Of a stretch of DNA of 34,715 nucleotides, positions 12,989 to 23,838 are shown piece by piece. The notes below the pieces were generated by a model. That model did not search any database and had not been told where the DNA came from. It worked only from the letters and a program-made list of their open reading frames with translations. Position numbers and translations under genes: made by a program. The DNA is from Rosenbergiella nectarea (lineage in GTDB: Bacteria > Pseudomonadota > Gammaproteobacteria > Enterobacterales > Enterobacteriaceae). The DNA lies in NCBI RefSeq assembly GCF_900111105.1, contig NZ_FOGC01000004.1, positions 1-34,715 of the forward strand, written 5' to 3'. Position 1 is the stretch's first letter. Every line of letters begins with the position of its first letter.

Positions 12989-13954
12989 TTACTTGATCTC
13001 GATGCCCTGTGCTTGCATATCGGCATGGTAAGAAGAGCGCACAAAGGGACCACAGGCGGCATGAGTAAAGCCCATCGCCATCGCAGCCTCTTTCATCTCG
13101 TCAAACTCAGCAGGGCTAACGTAGCGCTGTACAGGAAGGTGGTGACGGCTAGGTTGCAGATACTGCCCCAGCGTCAACATCGTTACACCGTGGCGACGCA
13201 GATCATGCATGACTTCAATAATTTCTTCATTAGTTTCGCCAAGCCCGACCATCAATCCAGATTTAGTCGGGATGTCAGGATGTGCCTGCTTGAATTTTTC
13301 TAACAGTGTCAGTGACCATTGGTAATTGGCACCCGGGCGTACTTGGCGGTATAAGCGCGGCACATTCTCCAGATTGTGGTTAAACACGTCCGGTGGTGTG
13401 GCTGACAGGATTTCTAATGCTTTATCCATCCGGCCACGAAAATCGGGTACCAGGGTTTCAATTTTTATGCTGGGGCTTTTTTCGCGGATCGCAGTAATAC
13501 AGTCGGCAAAATGCTGCGCGCCACCATCGCGTAAATCATCACGGTCCACTGACGTAATCACCACGTAGCGCAATGCCATATCAGCAATCGTCTGGCCCAG
13601 TTTTACTGGCTCGTTGGTATCAGGCGCGACAGGACGACCATGGGCAACATCACAGAAAGGGCAGCGTCGGGTACAGATCGCCCCAAGGATCATAAAGGTA
13701 GCCGTACCGTGGTTAAAGCATTCTGCAAGGTTAGGGCAGGAGGCTTCTTCACAGACCGAATGAAGGCCATTTTTACGCATGGCAGCTTTGATACCTTGAA
13801 TACGGCTTGAATCAGCAGGTAGTTTGATCTTCATCCACTCAGGTTTACGCAGTATTTCTTGGCGTTCGGTTACCACGGTCTTCACCGGGATCAATGCCAT
13901 TTTATCGGCATCCCGATATTTGACACCGCGTTCCATCTGTATTGGTTTGCTCAT
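12989..13954 (-). CDS. lipA: Lipoyl synthase (radical SAM)
   Basis: LipA inserts two sulfurs at C6 and C8 of octanoyl groups on lipoyl domains. The 321 residues from ATG 13954 ([20 protein letters not shown]) match E. coli in length. The auxiliary-cluster motif is [12 protein letters not shown] (about residues 68-79), and the radical-SAM motif is CTRRCPFC (about 94-101). The C-terminal RSSY supplies the Ser ligand of the auxiliary cluster. An upstream in-frame extension (MNLWCIEHD) lacks family support and was left out. It lies downstream of lipB in the same direction, separated by about 120 bases. YbeF, present between them in E. coli, is missing. Confidence 0.98.
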   Translation of the reverse strand: MSKPIQMERGVKYRDADKMALIPVKTVVTERQEILRKPEWMKIKLPADSSRIQGIKAAMRKNGLHSVCEEASCPNLAECFNHGTATFMILGAICTRRCPFCDVAHGRPVAPDTNEPVKLGQTIADMALRYVVITSVDRDDLRDGGAQHFADCITAIREKSPSIKIETLVPDFRGRMDKALEILSATPPDVFNHNLENVPRLYRQVRPGANYQWSLTLLEKFKQAHPDIPTKSGLMVGLGETNEEIIEVMHDLRRHGVTMLTLGQYLQPSRHHLPVQRYVSPAEFDEMKEAAMAMGFTHAACGPFVRSSYHADMQAQGIEIK

Positions 13955-14075
13955 AAGGTATTCCGCGTCACTGTCAGAAGAATCATGCTCGATACACCAC
14001 AGATTCAACTTTTCTGATAAATTTGCAAAAGTATATCACTCGGCCGCTGCTTAGACAGCCTTAAGCGCACAAAAG

Positions 14076-14780
14076 TTACAAGGTTGTAAAATAAAGAGGG
14101 TGTTCACTGGTTGGGGGAGTGTCGCTAACCACCTGCTGACAATGGATATAGTGTGTAAAGTGTTTAACCAGATCCTGTGACACCCGATCCAATCCACGCT
14201 GGCTACCTAGATCCCTCAATTGAGTCATCGTTAGGTCGGCGTAACCACAAGGGTTAATGCGCGTAAAAGGGGAAAGATCCATATCAACATTGAGTGCTAA
14301 GCCATGGAAAGAGCAGCCGTGACGAATACGTAGCCCGAGTGAACAAATTTTCTGTTCAGCAACATACACGCCCGGCGCGTCGGCGCGGGCATAAGCTTGC
14401 AGGCCATCTTCAGCCAAGGTGTCAATGACAGTATTTTCTAATGCAGTCACTAGCTCTCGAACCCCAATTTTTCGACGGCGGATATCGATCAATACATACA
14501 TAATTTGTTGACCCGGCCCGTGAAAAGTCACTTGGCCTCCCCGATCGCTTTGCATAACGGGGATGTCACCCGGCGCTAACAAGTGCTCAGCCTTACCGGC
14601 TTGCCCTTGAGTAAAGACCGCGGGGTGCTCAACCAACCATACTTCATCCGCGCTACGCTCAGTTCGGCTGTCGGTGAAACGATGCATCGCCTCAGAAATC
14701 GACTCCCACGGTTGCTGACCAAGATGGCGAACAATCAGCGGGGGCAACGGTGCAACAGGGATTGGTTGATCATGACTCAT
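14076..14780 (-). CDS. lipB: Octanoyl-[acyl carrier protein]:protein octanoyltransferase
   Basis: LipB moves octanoate from ACP to the lipoyl-domain lysine, the step before LipA. Family landmarks are [34 protein letters not shown], the Lys/Cys pair in [20 protein letters not shown] and [12 protein letters not shown]. At 234 residues it is about 20 longer than E. coli LipB, through an N-terminal Pro-rich lead ([18 protein letters not shown]) and a divergent C-terminus. Its ATG overlaps the ybeD stop (TAATG), so it is translationally coupled to ybeD. Confidence 0.96.
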   Translation of the reverse strand: MSHDQPIPVAPLPPLIVRHLGQQPWESISEAMHRFTDSRTERSADEVWLVEHPAVFTQGQAGKAEHLLAPGDIPVMQSDRGGQVTFHGPGQQIMYVLIDIRRRKIGVRELVTALENTVIDTLAEDGLQAYARADAPGVYVAEQKICSLGLRIRHGCSFHGLALNVDMDLSPFTRINPCGYADLTMTQLRDLGSQRGLDRVSQDLVKHFTHYIHCQQVVSDTPPTSEHPLYFTTL

Positions 14781-15043
14781 TACATCACCATACGGACGAT
14801 TTCGATATTTCCTAACTCTTCGTATAGGGTTTCGACTTGGTCGATATGTGTCGCGTTAATGGTGATCGAGACAGAGTGGTAGTTACCCTTGCTGCTTGGC
14901 AGGATGGTTGGGGAGTATTCGCCCGGGGCATGGCGTTGTACCACTTCAATCACTTGGTCGACCAATTCAGGTTGTGCTAGGCCCATCACTTTATAAGTAA
15001 AAGGGGTAGGGAACTCTAACAGTTCGTTTAATTTGGTTTTCAT
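14780..15043 (-). CDS. ybeD: YbeD, DUF493 family protein
   Basis: This 87-residue ACT-like alpha/beta protein is nearly colinear with E. coli YbeD ([20 protein letters not shown], ending IVRMVM). Its function is not established; its constant linkage with dacA and lipB is conserved across enterobacteria. I chose the ATG giving MKTKL, as in E. coli, over a GTG two codons upstream. Its stop overlaps the lipB start. The dacA terminator lies just upstream of the gene, so ybeD-lipB probably has its own promoter or relies on read-through. Confidence 0.95.
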   Translation of the reverse strand: MKTKLNELLEFPTPFTYKVMGLAQPELVDQVIEVVQRHAPGEYSPTILPSSKGNYHSVSITINATHIDQVETLYEELGNIEIVRMVM

Positions 15044-15056
15044 AGTCACTCCGAAT

Positions 15057-15083
15057 GAAAAAAGACTCCCGCAAGCGCGGGAG
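15057..15083 (-). terminator. Intrinsic terminator of dacA
   Basis: On the minus strand CTCCCGC and GCGGGAG pair around a four-base loop (15066-15083), followed by TCTTTTTT. It sits about 50 bases after the dacA stop and before ybeD. Confidence 0.85.
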
Positions 15084-15130
15084 ATTATATTAATAATTAT
15101 GTGGGGGCGATGTGCAGAAAATCAAGCACT

Positions 15131-16342
15131 CTAGCCAAACCAATGATGGAACATGAGCTTGATATGATCGACGATTTTACTGAAGAAACCGCCCTCAGGT
15201 ACGGCGTTAAGCACCATTAACGGACGCTTATCAATAATTTTCCCATCCAGCTGGAAATTGATGGTTCCGACAACCTGATTTTTTTGGAGCGGCGCCTGAA
15301 GTTCGCCCGAATCGAGGACATAGCTGGCTTTAAGATCTTTCATACGGCCGCGCGGCACCGTGATGTAAACATCTTTATTCACACCAAGCTCGACTTTATC
15401 CGTATCACCAAACCACACGGGTTCGGACGCAAAGTCTTTACCTGCTTTGATTGGAGAGATGGTTTCGAAGAAGCGGAAGCCCCACGTTAGCAACTTCTTA
15501 CTCTCAGTTTCACGGCCTTTATAGGTGTGGCCACCCATGACCGCAGAAATTAGACGCATTTGACCTTCGGTTGCTGACGCGACCAAGTTAAATCCTGCCG
15601 AATCAGTATGCCCGGTTTTTATACCGTCGACGTTCATGCTGGTATCCCACAGTAATCCATTACGGTTTAGCTGGCGGATATTATTGAAGGTAAATTCTTT
15701 TTCGTGATAAATCGCGTACTCGTCCGGAACATCTCTAATCAACGCTTGGCCAATTAATGCCATATCGCGTGCTGAGCTATATTGCCCGTCTGCATCCAAT
15801 CCGTGAACCGTTTGGAAGTGGGTGTTTTTTAACCCCAGTGACTTGACATAATTGTTCATCAGCCCGACAAAGGTCTCTTGGCTACCGGCAACATAATCAG
15901 CCATGGCCACACAAGCATCATTACCTGATTGGAGAACAATGCCCCGAGTCAGTTGAGAGACCGGTACGCGGTCACCCGGTTTCAGGAACATTAACGATGA
16001 CCCTTTAAATACCGGGTTTCCGGTGGCCCAAGCATCTTGTCCAACCGTGACCATGTCATCTTGGTGGATCTTGCCGGCTTTGACGGCCTGACCAATCACA
16101 TAACTGGTCATCATTTTGGTTAAACTTGCGGGATCACGACGCGCATCAGCATTCTTCTCGGCGAGCACTTTACCCGAGTTATAATCCATGACGATATACG
16201 CTTCGGCATCAATATTAGGCACACCCGGGATCATGGTTTGGACGATATTATCGTCCGCCATTGCAGAGGGGCTTACTAGCACTGCCACCAGGGGGAGTAA
16301 GGTGAGACGCTTTAACATTTTTGGAGCGAGAGTCTTCTTCAT
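15131..16342 (-). CDS. dacA: D-alanyl-D-alanine carboxypeptidase PBP5
   Basis: PBP5 trims the terminal D-Ala from pentapeptide stems on the periplasmic face of the inner membrane. At 403 residues it equals E. coli. The signal peptide ends SAMA (residue 29); S73 of the SLTK motif is Ser44 of the mature protein, and SGNDAC and KTGHTDSAG give the other two active-site motifs. The C-terminal amphipathic helix ([18 protein letters not shown]) anchors it to the membrane. It is preceded by rlpA in the same direction and followed by its own terminator. Confidence 0.98.
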   Translation of the reverse strand: MKKTLAPKMLKRLTLLPLVAVLVSPSAMADDNIVQTMIPGVPNIDAEAYIVMDYNSGKVLAEKNADARRDPASLTKMMTSYVIGQAVKAGKIHQDDMVTVGQDAWATGNPVFKGSSLMFLKPGDRVPVSQLTRGIVLQSGNDACVAMADYVAGSQETFVGLMNNYVKSLGLKNTHFQTVHGLDADGQYSSARDMALIGQALIRDVPDEYAIYHEKEFTFNNIRQLNRNGLLWDTSMNVDGIKTGHTDSAGFNLVASATEGQMRLISAVMGGHTYKGRETESKKLLTWGFRFFETISPIKAGKDFASEPVWFGDTDKVELGVNKDVYITVPRGRMKDLKASYVLDSGELQAPLQKNQVVGTINFQLDGKIIDKRPLMVLNAVPEGGFFSKIVDHIKLMFHHWFG

Positions 16343-16374
16343 TGTAACGTTCTCATTCAGAGGCAGTACAAACT

Positions 16375-16399
16375 CCCCGTTAAACGCTGTTTAACGGGG
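16375..16399. terminator. Strong hairpin between rlpA and dacA
   Basis: CCCCGTTAAA and TTTAACGGGG form a perfect 10-bp stem with a five-base loop in the 70-base gap between rlpA and dacA. There is no long T-tract, so it may attenuate read-through or process the mRNA rather than terminate fully. Confidence 0.55.
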
Positions 16400-16412
16400 A
16401 ACCTTGTGCGTC

Positions 16413-17588
16413 TTAATTATTATTTGAAGTGATAAAAGAATTCACATTATCTTGGGCGAGACGTTGTTGTAGCGCAGTTGCCTCGCTGCGGCTGCCGTAT
16501 CCGCCGAGTTGAACGCGATAAACATTGCCATTCACCGCTTCAACGTGTCCTGCAACATTATAATGTTGGGCTAACTTCTTCTGCAGCTCATTTGCACGCT
16601 CAGCGCTGTTAACGGCGGCAACCTGCACAACGAATCCTTTACCATTACCGTGGCTGGATGCGGTGGGTTTCGTCACAGGAGGATTAACCGCGGGCGTGGC
16701 ATGAGGAGATGCTGCTACAACCGCTGTCGCTTTGGTCGCTGGCGCAGGAGACGTTTGGGTAGTCACCGGTGTTTGTTCTGCTTCGTCAGACTCTAGTACA
16801 CCACTGCGTAAAGGTTGCGGTGCCCCTTGTAGACCGTTGCTATGCACCGGCGCACCACTGTCGCCATTACTCTGCAACTCACTATTGTCCACGGCACGAA
16901 CATCACTCTGTGCCGCAGTGGTGGAGGTGGTGACTGGCGGTAGCGCAGTGCTGCCTGATGCAGTGGGATCTCCGGCGCTCATCCCACCATCGAGATTGGG
17001 ACGTGCGGGAAGATCATAGCTCTGTTTTGCAACACGAGTACCAATAGTGCCTGGGCCTGACAGCGTACCGTCCGCAGCGACATTGATGACATCAATACGT
17101 ACCCGACTGTTATTCGAGGTGTTTAAGCGGGTCGCTGCAGCAGGAGAGAGATCAATGATCCGCCCGGGAATGAATGGACCTCGGTCATTGATACGGACCA
17201 CGATTTGACGATTATTCGCCAGGTTTGTGACGCGCACGTAGGACGGGATCGGTAAGGTGGGATGTGCAGCCGTGAAAGCATCCGAATCAAACGCTTCGCC
17301 TGAGGCAGTACGGTTACCTTGTGCATCGGCACCATAGGTTGAGGCTAACCCGATTTGACTAAAATTTTGCGTATCCGTAGCGATTTTATACCGAATACCA
17401 TTAACGCTGTAATCGTTATTAGCAGTCGTGTAGCGAGGCTCGTATTTCGGTTCAATACCGGGTATCTCGACTACCGGTCCATTATAGGCAGGCAGTGGGG
17501 GAGCGGTATAATTTTGCTGTGACTGTTCTGACGAACAGGCCGCTAAGATTAATGATGCCAAACTAATTCCAAGCCATTCCTTTCGCAT
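16413..17588 (-). CDS. rlpA: Septal-ring lytic transglycosylase RlpA (lipoprotein)
   Basis: RlpA is an outer-membrane lipoprotein that binds denuded glycans at the septum. The lipobox LAAC (C18) follows MRKEWLGISLASLI. The double-psi beta-barrel is at about residues 75-165 (GLASTYGADAQGNRTASGEA, then RINDRGPFIPGRIIDLSPAA). A long low-complexity Thr/Pro/Ala linker (about 190-310) follows, and the C-terminal SPOR domain (about 315-388, GFVVQVAAVNSAERANELQK) is intact. At 391 residues it is longer than E. coli RlpA (362), mainly through the linker. It follows mrdB by nine bases in the mrdA-mrdB-rlpA operon. Confidence 0.96.
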   Translation of the reverse strand: MRKEWLGISLASLILAACSSEQSQQNYTAPPLPAYNGPVVEIPGIEPKYEPRYTTANNDYSVNGIRYKIATDTQNFSQIGLASTYGADAQGNRTASGEAFDSDAFTAAHPTLPIPSYVRVTNLANNRQIVVRINDRGPFIPGRIIDLSPAAATRLNTSNNSRVRIDVINVAADGTLSGPGTIGTRVAKQSYDLPARPNLDGGMSAGDPTASGSTALPPVTTSTTAAQSDVRAVDNSELQSNGDSGAPVHSNGLQGAPQPLRSGVLESDEAEQTPVTTQTSPAPATKATAVVAASPHATPAVNPPVTKPTASSHGNGKGFVVQVAAVNSAERANELQKKLAQHYNVAGHVEAVNGNVYRVQLGGYGSRSEATALQQRLAQDNVNSFITSNNN

Positions 17589-17597
17589 GTCTGCCTC

Positions 17598-18716
17598 TTA
17601 TACGCTTTTAGATAACATTTTTCGATGAGTATGGATTGACATAACAATGCCAAAACCTGCCATGAGGACCACCAGTGCTGAGCCACCATAACTCACTAAA
17701 GGTAAGGGAACTCCCACAACCGGCAGAATACCACTCACCATACCAATATTGACGAACACATAGACAAATAAAATTAGCATTAATCCCCCGGCCATCACAC
17801 GGCCAAAGGTGGTTTGCGCACGGGCCGCGATGATTAAGCCACGAATAATTAACAGCAGATAAAGAGCGAGTAGACCGAGAACGCCGATAAGCCCCAGCTC
17901 TTCTGCGAGCACCGCAAAGATAAAGTCAGTGTGGCGTTCAGGCAGAAACTCAAGCTGAGATTGAGTACCGTGTAACCAGCCTTTACCCCGTAATCCGCCC
18001 GAGCCGATTGCAATCTTCGATTGAATAATATGGTAGCCAGCACCCAGTGGATCACTCTCTGGATTTAACAGCATCATTACCCGATCGCGCTGGTAATCAT
18101 GCATCAAGAAGAACCATAAAATAGGAATAAATGCAGCGAGCAGGAGCACGGCAATACCAATTAATCGCCAGCTCATTCCAGAAAGGAATAGAACAAAAAT
18201 ACCTGAGGCGGCGATTAAGATAGCGGTACCTAAATCTGGCTGAGCAGCGACTAATAATGTTGGTACGGCAATTAAGACCAACGCAATCCCGGTATTTTTG
18301 AGTGAAGGCGGGCAAACATCGCGATTGATAAAGCGAGCGACCATCAGCGGCACGGCAATCTTCGCGATCTCTGACGGTTGAAAGCGAATAATGCCAAGAT
18401 CTAGCCAGCGCTGTGCCCCTTTACTAATATGGCCAAAGGCATCGACGGCAATCAGCAATACAACGCTTAGAATATACAGATAGGGCGCCCAGCTTTCATA
18501 AACCCGTGGCGGGATCTGTGCTAGCGTCAACATTAAGGCTAGGCCCATACCAATTTGCCCAATTTTACGCTCCATCATTCCTGGATCTTGGCCACTGGCG
18601 CTCCAGATAATAAACCCACTATAGGTTAGCAGCGTTAAAATGATGATCATAAACAGGGGGTCAACGTGGATACGGGTCCAGATTGATTGTTTCTGTGGGT
18701 GGTCGCTCATGGGCAT
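17598..18716 (-). CDS. mrdB: Peptidoglycan glycosyltransferase RodA
   Basis: RodA is the SEDS-family polymerase of the elongasome. It has about ten transmembrane helices and is nearly colinear with E. coli RodA, including [67 protein letters not shown] and the C-terminal [15 protein letters not shown] 18716 overlaps the mrdA stop (TAATG) and has AAGG nine bases upstream. ATG 18710 (MSDHPQ) would match the E. coli start more exactly. It works with PBP2 encoded immediately upstream. Confidence 0.98.
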   Translation of the reverse strand: MPMSDHPQKQSIWTRIHVDPLFMIIILTLLTYSGFIIWSASGQDPGMMERKIGQIGMGLALMLTLAQIPPRVYESWAPYLYILSVVLLIAVDAFGHISKGAQRWLDLGIIRFQPSEIAKIAVPLMVARFINRDVCPPSLKNTGIALVLIAVPTLLVAAQPDLGTAILIAASGIFVLFLSGMSWRLIGIAVLLLAAFIPILWFFLMHDYQRDRVMMLLNPESDPLGAGYHIIQSKIAIGSGGLRGKGWLHGTQSQLEFLPERHTDFIFAVLAEELGLIGVLGLLALYLLLIIRGLIIAARAQTTFGRVMAGGLMLILFVYVFVNIGMVSGILPVVGVPLPLVSYGGSALVVLMAGFGIVMSIHTHRKMLSKSV

Positions 18717-20623
18717 TACTCGTCACCTTCATAGCCAGCAGGTTTTGGGGCCTCTGGCGATAATTGGGTATTGTTGTCACCTAACATAATATGGTCCAAA
18801 ATTTGGCGCATGATGGTGCCGACTGCTGCGCCAGAACCACCATTCTCTAAAATCATCGTGATGGCAACGCGTGGGTTATCATAGGGGGCGAAGGCAGTCA
18901 TCAATTTGTGATCACGCAAACGCTCAGAAATTTTGTTCGCATTATAGGTCTCGTTCGCTTTCAGCCCAAATACCTGTGCAGTACCGGATTTTGCGGCAAT
19001 TTTATAAGGAGCACTGATAAAACTCTTATGCGCCGTACCGTTAGGACGGTTAGCAACGCCATACATCCCATCCTTAGCAATCTCCCAGTAACCAGAGTGT
19101 ACATCCCCAATAACCTCTGAGACGGGGGGCTGATAAGGGTGACTAGTGCCTGCCCGATTAGCTGATAATAATAAATGAGGCACTTTAAGCACACCATCAT
19201 TGATTAACGCCATTAATGCTTTATTCATTTGTAACGGCGTGGCTGTCCAATACCCTTGGCCGATCCCCACAGGAATAGTGTCGCCTTGATACCAAGGTTT
19301 TTTATAACGATTTAACTTCCACTCACGCGTCGGCATATTGCCTGCGCTTTCTTGAGGGAGGTCTATACCCGTTCGTTGGCCATAACCAAATTTCGTCATC
19401 CATTCAGATAGGCGATCAATCCCTAAATCATACGCGACTTGGTAGAAAAACGTGTCTGCAGACTCTTCAAGAGACTTAGTCACATTAAGACGGCCATGTC
19501 CCCATTTTTTCCAATCACGAAAGCGTTTCTCACTGCCGGGTAATTGCCACCAACCGGGATCAAATAAACTGGTGTTCTTCGTTATGACGCCAGCACTTAA
19601 CGCCGAAACCGCAACGAAAGGTTTTACGGTCGAGGCCGGCGGATAGGCTGCTTGAATGGCTCGGTTGTACAATGGACGGTCAGGATTGGTCAATAATTCT
19701 TTATAATCTTTACTTGAGATGCCTTCGACGAATAAGTTGGGGTCGTAGCTAGGCGTAGAGACCATCGCTAAAATTTCGCCATTACGAGGATCGCTGACGA
19801 CAACCGCTGCACGACTGCCTGCTAACAATGTCTCGATATATTGCTGTAACCCTAAGTCTAGGGTCAATGTAATATCTTCACCGGCTTGTGGAGTGACTTC
19901 ACTCAGTTGCCTAACAACCCGACCACGGTTATTAACCTCCACTTCTTCATAACCGGTATTACCGTGCAAGATATCTTCATAATAGGCTTCCACGCCAAGT
20001 TTTCCGATATCATGACTTGCGCTGTAATTTCCCGCTTTTTGCTCACGGGTTAAGCGAGCCATATCTCGGTCATTAATCTTCGACACATAGCCGACAATAT
20101 GGGTGAGGCTTGCGCCATAGGGGTAATATCGGCGTTGGTAGCCCTTGATTTCTACCCCGGGAAAGCGGTACTGATTGACGGCAAACCGGGCAATTTGTTC
20201 GTCGTTCAATTCACTTTTTACGACAACAGAAGTGAAGCGTCGAGCTTGTTTACGCTCTTTCTCGAAGGCTTGAAGCTCTTCGTCGGTCAGAGATAAGACG
20301 GGTTGTAACGCTTTTAGCGTTTCGTTTAGATTGCCAACTTTCGCAGGCAGGATCTCTGCTTGATAGATGGTTCGATTCAGGGCAAGCGCGGTCCCAGTAC
20401 GATCATAGATAATGCCGCGACTGGGCGCGATGGGCACCAATTTAATACGATTCTGGTTAGAACGAGTGCGGTAGTCATCATAGTGCACGATCTGGAGATG
20501 ACACATATTGATGATAAGAATCGAGAGTAAGAGAAAAACACCCACAAGTGCGATGGCCGCCCGTTTCACAAACAATTTTTGTTCAGCGCTGTAATCACGA
20601 AAAGCGTAGGCGGTCAATTTCAT
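18716..20623 (-). CDS. mrdA: Peptidoglycan D,D-transpeptidase PBP2
   Basis: PBP2 is the class B transpeptidase of the elongasome and partner of RodA. Its 635 residues compare with 633 in E. coli. An N-terminal membrane anchor (about 22-42, [18 protein letters not shown]) is followed by the pedestal domain ([16 protein letters not shown]) and the transpeptidase domain with PPASTVKP (the SxxK nucleophile, about residue 330), SADTFF and KSGTAQVFG. Upstream lies rlmH after a short gap, so the operon probably continues rsfS-rlmH-mrdA-mrdB-rlpA. Confidence 0.98.
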   Translation of the reverse strand: MKLTAYAFRDYSAEQKLFVKRAAIALVGVFLLLSILIINMCHLQIVHYDDYRTRSNQNRIKLVPIAPSRGIIYDRTGTALALNRTIYQAEILPAKVGNLNETLKALQPVLSLTDEELQAFEKERKQARRFTSVVVKSELNDEQIARFAVNQYRFPGVEIKGYQRRYYPYGASLTHIVGYVSKINDRDMARLTREQKAGNYSASHDIGKLGVEAYYEDILHGNTGYEEVEVNNRGRVVRQLSEVTPQAGEDITLTLDLGLQQYIETLLAGSRAAVVVSDPRNGEILAMVSTPSYDPNLFVEGISSKDYKELLTNPDRPLYNRAIQAAYPPASTVKPFVAVSALSAGVITKNTSLFDPGWWQLPGSEKRFRDWKKWGHGRLNVTKSLEESADTFFYQVAYDLGIDRLSEWMTKFGYGQRTGIDLPQESAGNMPTREWKLNRYKKPWYQGDTIPVGIGQGYWTATPLQMNKALMALINDGVLKVPHLLLSANRAGTSHPYQPPVSEVIGDVHSGYWEIAKDGMYGVANRPNGTAHKSFISAPYKIAAKSGTAQVFGLKANETYNANKISERLRDHKLMTAFAPYDNPRVAITMILENGGSGAAVGTIMRQILDHIMLGDNNTQLSPEAPKPAGYEGDE

Positions 20624-20657
20624 GCAAGTGTTTTCTACTTATTCAAAGGTCGAGAGT

Positions 20658-21128
20658 TTATTCGCGATGGTAAGGATGGTTAGTCGTAAGACTCCATGCA
20701 CGATAGAGGCTTTCAGCAACTAACACTCTGACTAATGGATGGGGTAAGGTCAATGGTGAGAGTGACCAACTTTGATCTGCCGCAGCTTTACACGCTGGGG
20801 CAAGACCTTCAGGCCCACCAATCAGTAAGCTGACATCCCGGCCGTCCTGCTTCCAACGATCAAGTTGTTGAGCCAGCACTGGCGTTTCCCATGGGGTACC
20901 GGGAATATCTAAGGTGACAATTCGGTTGCCTTTTCCCACTACAGCTAACATCGCCTCACCTTCTTTTTCAAGGATCCGCTTTATATCGGCGTTCTTACCT
21001 CGCTTACCCGCGGGAATTTCGATAAGCTCGAAGGGCATATCGCGCGGAAAACGACGTAAATAATCCATAAAGCCGGTTTGCACCCAATCGGGCATTTTAG
21101 TGCCTACGGCGATGAGCTGTAATTTCAC
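20658..21128 (-). CDS. rlmH: 23S rRNA pseudouridine-1915 N3-methyltransferase
   Basis: RlmH is a SPOUT-class methyltransferase that modifies pseudouridine 1915 in helix 69 on assembled 70S ribosomes. Its 156 residues are one more than in E. coli. [18 protein letters not shown] opens the protein, [11 protein letters not shown] is the SAM-binding knot loop, and [19 protein letters not shown] with YHRE at the C-terminus complete the trefoil knot. It lies three bases after rsfS and 34 before mrdA. Confidence 0.97.
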   Translation of the reverse strand: MKLQLIAVGTKMPDWVQTGFMDYLRRFPRDMPFELIEIPAGKRGKNADIKRILEKEGEAMLAVVGKGNRIVTLDIPGTPWETPVLAQQLDRWKQDGRDVSLLIGGPEGLAPACKAAADQSWSLSPLTLPHPLVRVLVAESLYRAWSLTTNHPYHRE

Positions 21129-21131
21129 TCA

Positions 21132-21458
21132 TTAACTCCAGAGTTTCTCAAGCTCATAAAGCTGACGAGCTTCTTCTTCCATGATATGGACGATGACTTC
21201 ACCCAAATCGACCACCACCCAATCACCAGAAACTTTACCTTCTGTACCCATTGGCTGTAAGCCCACGAGTTTGGCTTCCTGTTTCAGATGGTCTGCGATA
21301 GACATGACATGACGCGATGAAGTCCCGGTACAGATCACCATACAATCAGTGATACTGGATTTACCGTGAACATCAATGGAAATTATGTTTTGTGCTTTAA
21401 GATCGTCAACTTTGTCGACAACAAAATCTTGGAGTGCTTGGCCTTGCAAAAGCTTCAC
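21132..21458 (-). CDS. rsfS: Ribosomal silencing factor RsfS
   Basis: RsfS binds uL14 on the 50S subunit and blocks subunit joining when nutrients are short. Its 108 residues compare with 105 in E. coli. [50 protein letters not shown] and YELEKLW are family blocks. In E. coli phpB (cobC) lies between rsfS and nadD; here only 84 bases separate them, holding an imperfect hairpin (CCCTAG at 21488 with CTAGGG at 21513). Confidence 0.97.
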   Translation of the reverse strand: MKLLQGQALQDFVVDKVDDLKAQNIISIDVHGKSSITDCMVICTGTSSRHVMSIADHLKQEAKLVGLQPMGTEGKVSGDWVVVDLGEVIVHIMEEEARQLYELEKLWS

Positions 21459-21542
21459 CTTCGGTAATGATGGTTAAAAAGTAAAATCCCTAGCCGCCGA
21501 AAACCGGGTTAACTAGGGGTTGAGGTTCATTGTAACACGCTG

Positions 21543-22187
21543 TCAACGGGGGCGATATAAGCCTGTTTCAGCGATATACTCGATGACGGCATCGGGGAGT
21601 AAACCGTGACAAGAGAGGCTGTGGTGTAAACGTCGACGAATATCGGTTGCAGAGATCGTGTACAGCGAGGTGTCGGCAAGAAATATCCCCCCGCAGGGGT
21701 TACGGTGTAGGCTGGCCGCATCGGTGAGATGCCGCGTGATCCATAATTGGACTTTGTTATCAGCATGCTGGCTGGAGTAACCTGGACGCTGCGCCACTAT
21801 CAGATGGCAATATTCCAGTATCTCTTGCCATCTATCCCATTTGTTGATGCTGAGTAGGGAGTCTTGACCAATAATAAAGGCTAACGGCGCTTTTTCTCCG
21901 ACCTCTTCACGCAGCAGCGTTAGGGTATCAATGGTCCAAGAGGGGATATCTCGTTCAAGCTCTCGACAATCAATCGAAAAGAGGGGGGCATCTTGAATCG
22001 CCCGTTTAAGCAACTCCACGCGTTGTGTTGCGCTGGCTTCGGGTTGAGGGCGATGTGGCGGCACATTGTTGGGAAGCAATGTGACGTTTTGGAGATCGAG
22101 CAGCGAGGCAATTTCACGCGCGCAATGTAAATGACCGTTATGGATGGGATCAAAGGTCCCCCCAAACCATGCAGACAGCTTAGACAT
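21543..22187 (-). CDS. nadD: Nicotinate-nucleotide adenylyltransferase
   Basis: NadD joins ATP and nicotinate mononucleotide to give deamido-NAD in the cytoplasm. Its 214 residues match the usual length. GGTFDPIHNGHL carries the nucleotidyltransferase (H/T)xGH motif, LPNNVPPHRP is the NaMN-binding region, and YTISATDIRRRL is the C-terminal ISxTxxR motif. Its start overlaps the end of holA by eight bases, within the leuS-lptE-holA-nadD operon. Confidence 0.97.
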   Translation of the reverse strand: MSKLSAWFGGTFDPIHNGHLHCAREIASLLDLQNVTLLPNNVPPHRPQPEASATQRVELLKRAIQDAPLFSIDCRELERDIPSWTIDTLTLLREEVGEKAPLAFIIGQDSLLSINKWDRWQEILEYCHLIVAQRPGYSSQHADNKVQLWITRHLTDAASLHRNPCGGIFLADTSLYTISATDIRRRLHHSLSCHGLLPDAVIEYIAETGLYRPR

Positions 22188-23208
22188 GATAAAGTCCTGT
22201 AGGAAACTGAGGCTGACAAATCAGCACGCTCAGCGCGTTTAAGGCTGGCCAACACTCGGCAGAGAAATCTTTTTTTACCGCGATTTCAAGTGAGGCTAAA
22301 TGATGGATGATATGACGTAAACGGACCCGGTCAAGTCGCTGTAAAGCGCTAGTATAAAGTTGACGTTTATTTTGCCACACGCGGAGTTTGTCCATTGCTG
22401 CGCGACGGCCATCCATCGGTGCAGAGGAAACTTCAAGCAGGATCATAATTTCTCGTTGCAGCGTTCTGAGCAGAATGATCGGTTCCTGATCTTCCGACTG
22501 CAGTTGCTGTAACACATGCAAGGCACGTTTGCTTTTTCCTGCCAGTAAGGCATCGATCCAGTGGTAGGGGGTAAAGACGGCCGCATCATACACAGCTTCT
22601 TCTACTCGCGGTAAGGTCAGCACCCCATCGGGCCATAATAGCGACAGCCGTTCTAAGGCTTGCGATAAGGCTAATAAGTTGCCTTCATAGTAATAACAAA
22701 GCAGGCGTAGCGCAGGCTCGTCGATCGATAATGACATGGCGCGACAGCGCTGTTGCACCCAACGCGGCAGTTGTTGGTGGTCAGGGGTGTGGCAGGTAAC
22801 CAGTAACCCCCCGTCAACTAACCCTTTGTACCAAGCGCTGTTCTCTTGGGCTTTGGTTATTTTTGGCGCATGGATGATCAGTAGTAAATCTTCATGCACC
22901 AACGAAATAAGCTGGGCCAACTGGCTAGCCTGAGCGGCATTCGGGCCGTTTTCCGCCAGCTGCAAAATGAACACTTGTCGCTGACTGAACAGGCTCATGG
23001 CTTGGCACTCACTGAATAGCGAATCCCAATCGGTGTGTTGGTCGATCGAAAATGAATGATGCTCAGCGAAGGCGTGCGACCGAGCGGCAACCAAAATGGA
23101 TTGCTGACTCTCGTGGTGCAGAAGGGGGTCGCTACCGACTAATAAATAGTAACGACGCAACCCATGGTTGAGTTGCGTCGAAAGTTGCTCGGGGAACACT
23201 CTGGTCAT
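22180..23208 (-). CDS. holA: DNA polymerase III subunit delta
   Basis: HolA is the clamp-opening wrench of the clamp loader, binding the beta clamp through its N-terminal domain. Its 342 residues compare with 343 in E. coli. Landmarks are LNHGLRRYYLLVGSDPLLHH, the beta-binding QAMSLFSQRQVFILQLAENG, YYEGNLLALSQALERLSLLW and ILLRTLQREIMILLE. Its ATG overlaps the lptE stop (TAATG). Confidence 0.96.
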   Translation of the reverse strand: MTRVFPEQLSTQLNHGLRRYYLLVGSDPLLHHESQQSILVAARSHAFAEHHSFSIDQHTDWDSLFSECQAMSLFSQRQVFILQLAENGPNAAQASQLAQLISLVHEDLLLIIHAPKITKAQENSAWYKGLVDGGLLVTCHTPDHQQLPRWVQQRCRAMSLSIDEPALRLLCYYYEGNLLALSQALERLSLLWPDGVLTLPRVEEAVYDAAVFTPYHWIDALLAGKSKRALHVLQQLQSEDQEPIILLRTLQREIMILLEVSSAPMDGRRAAMDKLRVWQNKRQLYTSALQRLDRVRLRHIIHHLASLEIAVKKDFSAECWPALNALSVLICQPQFPTGLYHV

Positions 23209-23825
23209 TAGTTACCGAGCGCTACACCAGCGTTACTGCTTTGTTCTGAAGTACTGGTAATCACCTCAGGTTGCCCTAATGCTGCAGGTTGGGCGACAGG
23301 CGCAGTACCATTAATTTGTTGCTCAGCGGCATGGACAGCAAGTAACTGACGTACGAGTTGTTCAGACGCCCTGACACGCATTTCTTGGCTAATCATATCT
23401 TGCTCTGAATCTGCGGCAAGCGGGTTGCCAGAGTTATCAAAGTAAGAACGATAAACCGTTGTGTGCAGTGGGAAAATACCTTTACCGGGAATCAGAATTT
23501 GGCCCGTTATGGTCATCACCAATTGGTACTCCGCTCGGCTACCATCTAAGAAAACAGAGGCAGTGTCACGGTGATTATTCTCACCCGCCAGGCGTAAAGT
23601 AGGAACGTTTACGCGCTGAGTGGCAGAGTCTTCAACCAATTTTATACCGCTTAACCGTAATTGTTGGCGTACTGCACGCGCGAGTGGGCCATAAGGATCG
23701 TCACTCGTTAGAATCATAGTTTTCATTTCTTTAGGAATTTTAGTATTTCCACGAGTATGAAAACCACACCCTGCGGTGCTGAGCACCGCGGTCGCCATCA
23801 TTAAGCAGAGTAGAAAATGTCGCAC
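23208..23825 (-). CDS. lptE: LPS-assembly lipoprotein LptE
   Basis: LptE is the outer-membrane lipoprotein that plugs the LptD barrel and helps insert LPS. I start at GTG 23825 because GGAGGTAAT lies immediately upstream. This gives MRHFLLCLMMATAVLSTAGC, a signal peptide with lipobox STAGC (C20), like E. coli. A longer in-frame start at 23846 would put a polar stretch before the signal. The core (STAGCGFHTRGNTKIPKEMK, then RAVRQQLRLSGIKLVEDSA and TASVFLDGSRAEYQLVMT) is typical. At 205 residues it is slightly longer than E. coli LptE (193), in the variable C-terminal tail. Confidence 0.95.
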   Translation of the reverse strand: MRHFLLCLMMATAVLSTAGCGFHTRGNTKIPKEMKTMILTSDDPYGPLARAVRQQLRLSGIKLVEDSATQRVNVPTLRLAGENNHRDTASVFLDGSRAEYQLVMTITGQILIPGKGIFPLHTTVYRSYFDNSGNPLAADSEQDMISQEMRVRASEQLVRQLLAVHAAEQQINGTAPVAQPAALGQPEVITSTSEQSSNAGVALGN

Positions 23826-23838
23826 ATTACCTCCGGAG